Origin: Burkholderiales bacterium
GTDB lineage: Bacteria; Pseudomonadota; Gammaproteobacteria; Burkholderiales; Burkholderiaceae_C
Reading direction: 5' to 3'
DNA: 5,787 nucleotides
NCBI GenBank assembly: GCA_005793295.1
Contig: SXSX01000141.1
Location: 1 to 5,787 of the forward strand
Shown here: in pieces, positions 1 to 5,349 of the stretch
How the letters are laid out: each line of letters begins with the position of its first letter
How positions within the stretch are numbered: position 1 is the stretch's first letter
Position numbers and translations under genes: made by a program
The notes under the pieces: generated by a model
What the model was told of the DNA's origin: nothing
Seen by the model: the letters and a program-made list of their open reading frames with translations, nothing else
The model's database searches: none

Positions 1-493
1 ACACGTATTCGCCGTTCACATAACCCACGCGGGCTGCGCCAATTGGGCCGTTAAACGGAATGCCGCTGATGGACAAGGCCGCGCTCACCGCAATCATGGC
101 AGCGATATCTGCATCCACTTCGGGATTCAAAGAGACGGTATGAACCACCACGTGAACTTCATTAAAGAAACCCTCGGGAAACAGCGGGCGAATGGGGCGA
201 TCAATCAGGCGACTGGTCAGTGTTTCAAATTCGCTAGGGCGGCCTTCGCGCTTGAAAAAGCTGCCAGGGATTTTTCCTGCGGCGTAGCTTTTCTCAAGGT
301 AGTCCACAGTCAAAGGGAAAAAATCTTGTCCGGCTTTGCCTTCGGTCTTGCCGACCACGGTCGCCAAAACAACGGTTCCATCCATATCGAGCAACACGGC
401 TCCGGTGGATTGGCGAGCGATTTCGCCGGTTTCCATGGTCACCGTGTTGTGGCCCCACTGGAAGGTCTTGCTAACTTTTTTAAACATTGTCAT
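1..493 (-). CDS. pnp: Polyribonucleotide nucleotidyltransferase (PNPase), N-terminal part, cut by the left window edge
   Basis: PNPase is a phosphorolytic 3'-to-5' exoribonuclease. It forms a trimeric ring and works in bulk mRNA decay, often within the RNA degradosome. The 164 residues visible cover most of the first RNase PH-like domain. They include the start MTMFKKVSKTFQWG, LATVVGKTEGKAGQDFFPL (about 43-61), KIPGSFFKREGRPSEFETL (74-92, the RNA-contacting FF-K/R-R loop), SRLIDRPIRPLFPEGF (94-109) and SGIPFNGPIGAARVGYVNG (143-161). All match the family closely, with no gap or stop. The ATG at 493-491 is preferred because a GGAG at 504-501 lies 7 nt upstream. A second ATG two codons later (487-485) would be 13 nt away. 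The gene follows rpsO, as in most proteobacteria, and the catalytic second PH domain, KH and S1 domains must lie beyond the left edge. Identity is very secure. Confidence 0.97.
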   Translation of the reverse strand, partial: MTMFKKVSKTFQWGHNTVTMETGEIARQSTGAVLLDMDGTVVLATVVGKTEGKAGQDFFPLTVDYLEKSYAAGKIPGSFFKREGRPSEFETLTSRLIDRPIRPLFPEGFFNEVHVVVHTVSLNPEVDADIAAMIAVSAALSISGIPFNGPIGAARVGYVNGEYV

Positions 494-500
494 GGTTTAT

Positions 501-504
501 CTCC
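501..504 (-). promoter_or_regulatory. Shine-Dalgarno site of pnp
   Basis: On the minus strand GGAG (within CGGAGA) stands 7 nt before the ATG at 493. It decides between this start and the in-frame ATG two codons downstream. Confidence 0.75.
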
Positions 505-515
505 GAGAAGTACGG

Positions 516-532
516 GAGGTGCAGGCCACCTC
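516..532 (-). other. Short hairpin just upstream of the pnp ribosome binding site
   Basis: A perfect 6-bp inverted repeat, GAGGTG and CACCTC, encloses a 5-base loop. In the RNA it ends 11 nt before the GGAG of pnp, so it could affect ribosome access. There is no T tract after it, so it is not a terminator. The structure is read directly; the role is inferred. Confidence 0.45.
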
Positions 533-568
533 ACCCAAGCCCGGATTCAACGTCACAGTCCACGATGC

Positions 569-606
569 CATTCCAGAGCAACTGGGAGCCAAATGGCTCT
601 GGAATG
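569..606 (-). other. Perfect 11-bp inverted repeat in the rpsO-pnp intergenic leader
   Basis: CATTCCAGAGC at 569-579 is the exact reverse complement of GCTCTGGAATG at 596-606, with 16 bases between. A competing smaller hairpin, GAGCC-4 nt-GGCTC at 586-599, uses part of the same arm, so the two folds exclude each other. No T run follows on the minus strand, which argues against an intrinsic terminator. In E. coli the pnp leader forms a long stem cut by RNase III, and PNPase then autoregulates from it. The position here, 76-113 nt before the pnp start, would suit a similar role, but that is inference. Confidence 0.5.
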
Positions 607-641
607 ACACAGCTTCGTACTGCTTTTGCTGTCTCCGAAGT

Positions 642-678
642 AAAAAACGCCTGAGCTAGTGACCTAACTCAGGCGTTT
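642..678 (-). terminator. Rho-independent terminator after rpsO
   Basis: The arms at 668-678 and 645-655 are perfect 11-bp complements (AAACGCCTGAG with CTCAGGCGTTT). The stem extends by a U-G and two A-U pairs to 14 pairs around a 6-base loop. Six Ts follow on the minus strand (647-642), three of them inside the stem. The hairpin begins 17 nt after the rpsO stop codon. As in other rpsO-pnp pairs it probably lets only part of the transcripts through into pnp. Confidence 0.85.
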
Positions 679-695
679 ATCATTTGCCCGATCGC

Positions 696-962
696 TTACT
701 TACGCAGACCCAATTTGGCGATCAGTGCGGTATAGCGCTCAGCGTTTTTGTCTTTCAAATAGTCCAACAACTTACGGCGGCGGCTCACCATGCGCAACAA
801 ACCACGGCGACCGTGGTGGTCTTTGGCGTGGGTTTTGAAGTGGGGGGTGAGTTCGTTGATACGAGCGGTCAACAAAGCCACTTGGACTTCTGGACTGCCG
901 GTGTCGCCTGCGCTACGCGCGTTGGCTTTTACGACTTCAGCTTTAATGCTGGATGCGATCAT
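696..962 (-). CDS. rpsO: 30S ribosomal protein S15
   Basis: S15 binds the central domain of 16S rRNA as a primary assembly protein, nucleates the platform of the 30S subunit and contacts 23S rRNA in bridge B4. The protein is 88 residues, the normal size. Recognisable blocks are GDTGSPEVQVALLTARI (19-35), HFKTHAKDHHGRRGLLRMVS (41-60), RRRKLLDYLK (61-70) and the C-terminus LIAKLGLRK. H41 and D48 of the rRNA-binding loop are present; position 51 is Gly where many homologues have Ser. The ATG at 962 is chosen over the longer open frame (back to 1040) because it gives the standard S15 N-terminus and has AGGA at 974-971, 8 nt upstream. It lies between the binding-protein gene and pnp, with its own likely promoter upstream and a terminator downstream. 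Confidence 0.98.
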   Translation of the reverse strand: MIASSIKAEVVKANARSAGDTGSPEVQVALLTARINELTPHFKTHAKDHHGRRGLLRMVSRRRKLLDYLKDKNAERYTALIAKLGLRK

Positions 963-970
963 TTTGATTT

Positions 971-974
971 TCCT
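971..974 (-). promoter_or_regulatory. Shine-Dalgarno site of rpsO
   Basis: AGGA on the minus strand, 8 nt before the ATG at 962, sits in an A/T-rich unstructured stretch. It supports the 88-residue start over any upstream in-frame codon. Confidence 0.75.
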
Positions 975-1024
975 AAAAAATAACAATGGACTTGCGATTG
1001 CGGCTGGAACTGCTGCAAACGTGC

Positions 1025-1043
1025 GCTGCGCTTTTGGCACAGC
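1025..1043 (-). other. Hairpin in the rpsO 5' leader
   Basis: The minus-strand RNA reads GCUGUGC-CAAAA-GCGCAGC: a 7-pair stem with one internal U-G pair flanked by G-C pairs, and a 5-base loop. It would lie close to the 5' end of an rpsO transcript started from the TATAAT at 1055-1050. S15 represses its own mRNA in several bacteria through structured leaders, so this is a candidate regulatory stem. Only the structure is seen; S15 binding is inference. Confidence 0.4.
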
Positions 1044-1049
1044 TTGTGG

Positions 1050-1055
1050 ATTATA
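1050..1055 (-). promoter_or_regulatory. Probable -10 box of the rpsO promoter
   Basis: The minus strand has a perfect TATAAT in the 118-bp gap between the binding-protein gene and rpsO, about 90 nt before the rpsO start. I find no convincing -35 hexamer at 16-18 bp: the bases there read about CCGGGC. The call therefore rests on the -10 consensus and the position. Confidence 0.4.
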
Positions 1056-1080
1056 GCCAGAAAAGAAGCCTGGCCCGGAC

Positions 1081-2400
1081 TCAGAAACGCTGCATTTTGC
1101 AGGTGCTTGGCTGTTCTGCCGCTGAAGCAGAGAGGGTTTTAATCACTTTGAACCCATACCCAGAGCCTTCGACATCGAATTTGACGCCGCCAGCGCCTTG
1201 GCGCTCCATCACTCCCACCACCAGAGGCTGCTGGAATTGGTGGTCCTGCTCCCGCATGAATCCGGCTTGGCCGCCTAAAGTCACCCGGCTTTGCTCCAAA
1301 GCCTTCGCAACCGCCACCACGTCCAGGGTGGTTGCAGAGACCTTACCGGCTTTGGCGGCAAGTTCAAGGGCCTGGGCGAGCGACTCCACCATCAGCTGCA
1401 TACGCATATGAACGTAATCATCTTGGGGTTGCGGAAATCGAGCGCGAAAGGATGTGTAAAAGTCTTCGCTGCCTTTGGTTTGCACATTGGGCAGCCAATC
1501 GGCAACGGCCAATACTTTGCCGATTCCCGCATCCCCTATCGCCGCTGGCGCACCCAAGGCGTTGCCGTAAAAGGTATAAAACTTACCATCAAAACCCACA
1601 TCTTTCGCTGCCTTGATCAGTAGCGTGAGATCGGCACTGAAGTTACCGGTTACCACCGCTTGGGCTCCGCTGGCCTTGATTTTGGTGACGTAGGGGATGA
1701 AATCTTTCACCCGCAGCATGGGATGCAGTTCTTCACCAACAATTTTGATGTCTGGGCGTTGCGCAGTGATTTGCCGTTTGGCCTCTCGCAAAACGCTCTG
1801 GCCAAAACTGTAATCCTGACCGATGAGGTACACATTTTTAAGCGCTTTGTCTTCGCGCATAACGTCCATCAGCGCAGCCATTCGCATATCTGCATGGGCG
1901 TCATAGCGAAAGTGCCAAAAGCTGCAATTGGCATTGGTCAACGAAGGCTCCACTGCAGAGTAGTTCAAAAACAATACCCGCTTACTCGGTTCGCGCTCGT
2001 TATGTTTATTGATGGCCTCAATTAGGGCTGCGGCTGTTGCAGAAGAGTTTCCTTGAAAAATAAAACGCGCACCGCTATCAACAGCCAAACGCAAATTGGT
2101 TAAAGCGTCATCCGTTTGACCCTTGCTGTCGTAACGCTCTAAGACCAGCATTTGCTTTGCATGCGTACCAATGAGAATTCCACCGCGTGCGTTTACGCGT
2201 TCTACCGCCCAAGCCAAATTTCGAAATACCGCTTCGCCGCCATTGGCATTGGCGCCGCTGAGGCCTTCAATCAAAGCCAATTTCAAAGGGGGAATTGATG
2301 CCTGCGCAAAGACACCGTGAGCGCTTGCGAAGAAAAAAATACAAGCTAGAGCTCCCGAAGAAAAAAACAACTTCAAGACTCGGGGATGAACAATAAACAT
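1081..2400 (-). CDS. Periplasmic ABC-transporter substrate-binding protein, branched-chain amino acid (LivJ-like, Peripla_BP_6) type
   Basis: Proteins of this type-1 periplasmic fold capture a small ligand and deliver it to an ABC permease; typical ligands are branched-chain amino acids, amides, urea or aromatic acids. The N-terminus has a classical Sec signal peptide: basic/polar MFIVHPRVLK, a hydrophobic core with ALACIFFFASA, and a likely cut after VFA (residue 32). The mature part begins with LKLALIEGLSGANANGGEA and has the family's AVERVNARGGI, a ligand-cleft-type segment FQGNSSATAAALIEAI, and GQDYSFGQ (194-201) leading into the second lobe. At about 439 residues it is a little long for the family. 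I chose the ATG at 2400. A GTG four codons earlier (2412) is equally open and would start 1 nt after the tsaD stop. Neither has a clear Shine-Dalgarno site. No permease or ATPase gene is adjacent, so partner and ligand cannot be told. Co-transcription with tsaD is likely from spacing. Confidence 0.88.
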   Translation of the reverse strand: MFIVHPRVLKLFFSSGALACIFFFASAHGVFAQASIPPLKLALIEGLSGANANGGEAVFRNLAWAVERVNARGGILIGTHAKQMLVLERYDSKGQTDDALTNLRLAVDSGARFIFQGNSSATAAALIEAINKHNEREPSKRVLFLNYSAVEPSLTNANCSFWHFRYDAHADMRMAALMDVMREDKALKNVYLIGQDYSFGQSVLREAKRQITAQRPDIKIVGEELHPMLRVKDFIPYVTKIKASGAQAVVTGNFSADLTLLIKAAKDVGFDGKFYTFYGNALGAPAAIGDAGIGKVLAVADWLPNVQTKGSEDFYTSFRARFPQPQDDYVHMRMQLMVESLAQALELAAKAGKVSATTLDVVAVAKALEQSRVTLGGQAGFMREQDHQFQQPLVVGVMERQGAGGVKFDVEGSGYGFKVIKTLSASAAEQPSTCKMQRF

Positions 2401-2413
2401 AGAAACTTTCACT

Positions 2414-3562
2414 TCAGTTGAGGCCTAAAGACTGCAATGACCAGCGCGGTTTGACGTTGAATGCGTAGTCCGAGCTGGCTTTTTGTAAACCGCTTTGTAA
2501 TCGCATCGCAGCGGCCATTGCGATCATGGCGCCGTTATCGGTGCATAAGTGCAACTCAGGATAATGAACCCGCACACCTCGCAGCGCACACTGTGCATTC
2601 AATTGCAAACGCAGGCTTTGATTTGCTCCAACTCCGCCAGCCACAACCAGCCGCTTGAGTCCTGATTCATTTAACGCTGTTAGCGTTTTTTTCACCAAAA
2701 TATCGGTGATAGCCGCTTGGGTGGATGCGGCTAAATTGGCGCGTTCTTGCAGTGGCAAGTTTTCAAAACCTGGGGTTGCGCCCGATGCCAAATTTTCACT
2801 TCGTACCGTGGAATTTCCGCTGGGGGCGTTGGCCACCATTTTTTGAGACTGCACCAACACAGCAGTCTTTAAACCGGCAAAAGAAAAATCCAGATTTCCA
2901 CTGTGCAACAGGGGCCGAGGAAGCGCAAACGCTTTAGCGTCCCCCTGTTCTGCCAATGCCGCCAAGGCCGGGCCACCGGGATAACTCAAACCCATTAACT
3001 TGGCCGATTTGTCAAAGGCCTCGCCTGCCGCAGCATCAATCGACTCACCCAACAAAACATAGTGGCCGACGCCGTCAACCCGCATTAACTGCGTGTGGCC
3101 CCCTGAAACCAAAAGCGCAACAAAGGGGAACTCAGGAGGATCGGCGCTCAGGAAAGACGAAAGCAAATGGCCTTCTAGGTGGTGTACCCCCAACACTGGG
3201 ATTTTCAACGCAGCCGCCATTGAGCAGGCCACGCCAGCCCCCACCAGCAACGCCCCGGCCAGACCAGGGCCTTGGGTAAATGCAATCACATCGACCTGAC
3301 TCAAACTTCGCCCGCCATTCGCAAGCACTTCCTTTGTCAGCGGTAAAACGCGGCGAATATGGTCTCGGCTGGCCAATTCTGGAACGACACCGCCATAAGC
3401 CTGGTGCATTTCAATTTGACTGTGTAACGCGTGGGCTAAAAGTTGGGGCGTCTGACCCTGCGACATTTCAACCAAGGCTACGCCGGTTTCATCACAGGAA
3501 GACTCAAAACCTAAAACCAAGGTTGTCTTTGGGGCATCTTGGTTTTTCAAATCATTCATCAT
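2414..3562 (-). CDS. tsaD: tRNA N6-adenosine threonylcarbamoyltransferase TsaD
   Basis: TsaD (Kae1/Qri7/YgjD family) transfers the threonylcarbamoyl group from TC-AMP to A37 of ANN-decoding tRNAs, acting with TsaB and TsaE in the cytoplasm to make t6A. Diagnostic segments are LGFESSCDETGVALV (17-31), TQGPGLAGALLVG (96-108), the metal-binding HxxxH (H128, H132 in GVHHLEGHLLS), LVSGGHTQLM (151-160), DAAAGEAFDKSAKLMGL (176-192), FSFAGLKTAV (226-235), VAGGVGANQSLR (307-318) and the third metal ligand D342 in CTDNGAMIA. All key residues are present. It is 382 residues against about 340 usual. About 13 extra precede the family start and about 28 form an insert at 241-268. Two ATGs stand in tandem at 3562 and 3559, with no clear Shine-Dalgarno site. 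It diverges from the GNAT gene and is followed at once by the binding-protein gene. No tsaB or tsaE is in view. Confidence 0.97.
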   Translation of the reverse strand: MMNDLKNQDAPKTTLVLGFESSCDETGVALVEMSQGQTPQLLAHALHSQIEMHQAYGGVVPELASRDHIRRVLPLTKEVLANGGRSLSQVDVIAFTQGPGLAGALLVGAGVACSMAAALKIPVLGVHHLEGHLLSSFLSADPPEFPFVALLVSGGHTQLMRVDGVGHYVLLGESIDAAAGEAFDKSAKLMGLSYPGGPALAALAEQGDAKAFALPRPLLHSGNLDFSFAGLKTAVLVQSQKMVANAPSGNSTVRSENLASGATPGFENLPLQERANLAASTQAAITDILVKKTLTALNESGLKRLVVAGGVGANQSLRLQLNAQCALRGVRVHYPELHLCTDNGAMIAMAAAMRLQSGLQKASSDYAFNVKPRWSLQSLGLN

Positions 3563-3604
3563 CAGGCCGCAAGTTTAGGCCAGTCTTGAGCCAAAATTCA
3601 AACC
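3563..3604. promoter_or_regulatory. Compact divergent intergenic region between tsaD and the GNAT gene
   Basis: Only 42 bp separate the two start codons, so promoters for the two transcripts must overlap each other or reach into the coding sequences. The best minus-strand candidate is TTGAAT (3601-3596) with TAAACT (3576-3571) at 18-bp spacing, four of six matches in each box. It would start tsaD mRNA almost at the ATG. On the plus strand I found no acceptable pair, and neither gene shows a good ribosome binding site. Low confidence in any exact element. Confidence 0.3.
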
Positions 3605-4405
3605 ATGCAGCCTTCAAACTACGCCATTTACTCTGGCCTTGAGGTCGAATCGATCGAACGCGCAACGGTCGACGCTGTTTGCCCGCCCAACCGCATGGAA
3701 CTCGCAGACTGGCTTTTGCCTTTTGACAACGCCTCGGTAGGACGCGCAAAGAGCGCGGTTCCCCTTAAACATGCAAATACGGAACGAAAAACACTTGAGG
3801 CTATTTATGCGCAGTACATCAATCGACACCTTCAGCCCAACTTTCGAGTGGCAGATGTTGCCGCATTAAGCGACGTACAACGCAACCTCATTGAGATGGG
3901 GTTGAAGCCCCACGGACCCGTATTGGTCCAAATTGGACAGTCACATCAGATTCGCTCAGTCAGTACATCCTCACCTGCCACGATCAGCAACCAGCCAACG
4001 GCGCAATGGGCTTCGGTCTATACCGCTGAAGGTTTTGACTTCGAAGACGGCGCTCAACGCGTTCACCTCCTGAGTCGCAGTCCTGGTGCGGTTTATGGCT
4101 GTATCAGCGAAGGAGGCGTGGCTTTGGCATCTGGCGCGGCGTCTGTCGGCCATGGTTGGATGGGAATCCATGGCATGCGCACTCGCCCGCAAGCCCAAGG
4201 ACAAGGCTTGGCTGCAAGAATATTGGCGGGCTTTGCGGAGTTGGCGATACAACGCAACATCCCTCGGGTCTATTTGCAAGTGGAAGAAGACAACGCCAAG
4301 GCTATAGGGCTTTACAAAAAAGCGGGTTTTGCCACGGCTTGGCGCTACCGTTATTGGCGCAATGACGAAAACCCGCACCTTGCGCTTACTGGAATAAGCT
4401 CATAG
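3605..4405 (+). CDS. GNAT-family (FR47-like) N-acetyltransferase with an extra N-terminal region
   Basis: GNAT enzymes move an acetyl group from acetyl-CoA to an amine on a small molecule, peptide or protein. The C-terminal half carries the signature. GIHGMRTRPQAQGQGLAARI (187-206) holds the acetyl-CoA pyrophosphate-binding Q/RxxGxG (Q196, G199, G201). YLQVEEDNAKAIGLYKKAGF (223-242) is the motif B/FR47 segment with the usual Asn and the Tyr that often acts as general acid. The first roughly 130 residues (LADWLLPFDNASVGRAKSAV at 33-52) have no motif I can name and may be a degenerate second GNAT domain, as in tandem GNATs. At 266 residues it is too long for RimI (about 150), so I do not call it rimI despite lying next to tsaD. 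The ATG at 3605 is the earliest possible start (in-frame TGA at 3587) and lacks a clear Shine-Dalgarno site. ybiB follows after 34 bp. The substrate is unknown. Confidence 0.85.
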   Translation: MQPSNYAIYSGLEVESIERATVDAVCPPNRMELADWLLPFDNASVGRAKSAVPLKHANTERKTLEAIYAQYINRHLQPNFRVADVAALSDVQRNLIEMGLKPHGPVLVQIGQSHQIRSVSTSSPATISNQPTAQWASVYTAEGFDFEDGAQRVHLLSRSPGAVYGCISEGGVALASGAASVGHGWMGIHGMRTRPQAQGQGLAARILAGFAELAIQRNIPRVYLQVEEDNAKAIGLYKKAGFATAWRYRYWRNDENPHLALTGISS

Positions 4406-4439
4406 CCCCCGGTTTTCAATCGTCCAACACAATCCACCC

Positions 4440-5345
4440 ATGGGCATCGGCATCTATCTCAAAGAAATTGGACGCGGCAAGGACGGCGCTCGCTCGCTGA
4501 GCCGCGCCCAAGCGGCTGACCTGATGGGCCAAGTCCTTGACGCCAGCGTGACCGATTTAGAAATCGGGGCCTTTTGCTTGGCGATGCGCGTCAAAGGAGA
4601 AACGCCGCAAGAAATGGCCGGATTCTTGGATGCCGTATCTCAACGCATCAACCGCATCCCCGCCGGCGACAAACCCACCATTGTTATTCCCAGTTACAAC
4701 GGCGCTCGCAAACTGCCTGTACTCACCCCTTTGTTAGCCCTCTTATTGGCTCGCGAAGGTTGGCCGGTGCTGGTTCACGGTACTGCCACTGAAAGTAAGC
4801 GGGTATTTACAGCCCAAGTTTTCGCAGCACTAGGACACCAGCCAAAAGCGGCTATTCAAGCCATTGCGCCAGGCAACGTGGCGTTTGTTCCTACGAAACT
4901 GCTTTGCGAAGGCTTGCAGCGCTTGCTGGATGTTCGCCGTGTGGTGAACCTTCGCAACTCGGGCCACAGCTTGGTCAAGCTCATGAGCCCTTGCGAGGGC
5001 AAAAGCTTTTTAGTGAGCAGCTACACCCATCCCGAATATGCGGATTCCATGGCCGCGACTTTTGAACTGATGGGTAGCAATGCGCTTTTACTGCGCGGAA
5101 CAGAAGGGGAATCCGTGGCAGACCCAAGGCGCACGCCCAAAATGCAAGCCTTCATTCAAGGTGCTCCCGTTACTTTGCAGGAGCCACAAACGGGGACACT
5201 GACAGAACTGCCAGAGCTTCCAAGCGCCATTGACTCAGAGACCACCGCTTCATTTATTCGTGACGTGCTCGAAGGGAAACAGGCTATTCCCTCGCCAATC
5301 GCCCAACAGGTCGCACACATTGTTCAACTCGCGGGATCGCTCTAG
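4440..5345 (+). CDS. ybiB: YbiB / TrpD2-type nucleic-acid-binding protein
   Basis: YbiB proteins share the anthranilate phosphoribosyltransferase (TrpD) fold: an N-terminal helical domain and a larger alpha/beta domain. E. coli YbiB (TrpD2) is reported to bind nucleic acids without clear sequence preference and to be LexA-controlled; it does not replace TrpD in tryptophan synthesis. Here YLKEIGRGKDGARSLSR (6-22) and DLEIGAFCLAMRVKGETP (39-56) match the helical domain. IVIPSYNGARKLPVLTPLLA (81-100), VLVHGTATESKRVF (110-123), LRNSGHSLVKLMSP (171-184), SYTHPEY (194-200) and LLLRGTEGESVADPRR (216-231) match the catalytic-like domain. The start gives the expected family N-terminus, although no Shine-Dalgarno site is visible. 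At 301 residues it ends about 20 short of E. coli YbiB, which has one more C-terminal segment. It lies 34 bp after the GNAT gene and 4 bp before cobA, so probably in one operon. I see no obvious LexA box upstream. Confidence 0.87.
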   Translation: MGIGIYLKEIGRGKDGARSLSRAQAADLMGQVLDASVTDLEIGAFCLAMRVKGETPQEMAGFLDAVSQRINRIPAGDKPTIVIPSYNGARKLPVLTPLLALLLAREGWPVLVHGTATESKRVFTAQVFAALGHQPKAAIQAIAPGNVAFVPTKLLCEGLQRLLDVRRVVNLRNSGHSLVKLMSPCEGKSFLVSSYTHPEYADSMAATFELMGSNALLLRGTEGESVADPRRTPKMQAFIQGAPVTLQEPQTGTLTELPELPSAIDSETTASFIRDVLEGKQAIPSPIAQQVAHIVQLAGSL

Positions 5346-5349
5346 CTTT

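Noticed and set aside
613..640. CTTCG...CGAAG repeat upstream of the pnp leader stem
   Set aside because: Five-base arms 18 bases apart are expected by chance.
494..640. Promoter for pnp in the intergenic region
   Set aside because: The best pairing (TTTACT with TACGAA) has 19-bp spacing and a three-of-six -10 box, too weak to report.
140..659. Two plus-strand open frames opposite pnp and its leader
   Set aside because: They are antisense to a certain gene, have composition expected of mirror frames, no recognisable domain and no ribosome binding site.
1056..1074. GCCAG/CTGGC inverted repeat as terminator of the binding-protein gene
   Set aside because: The stem is only 5 bp with a 9-base loop and no T run, and it overlaps the likely rpsO -10 box; I cannot support termination there.
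2956..3642. Plus-strand open frames opposite tsaD
   Set aside because: They are proline- and arginine-rich mirror frames of a fully conserved tsaD, with no family resemblance.
3605..4405. Annotation as rimI
   Set aside because: The protein is 266 residues, and the substrate-side sequence does not match RimI as I know it; only the general GNAT motifs agree.
4440..5345. Annotation as trpD (anthranilate phosphoribosyltransferase)
   Set aside because: The motifs KEIGRGK, PSYNGARK and HGTEGE are those of YbiB/TrpD2, and the TrpD substrate-binding GTGGD-type loop is replaced by PSYNGAR.
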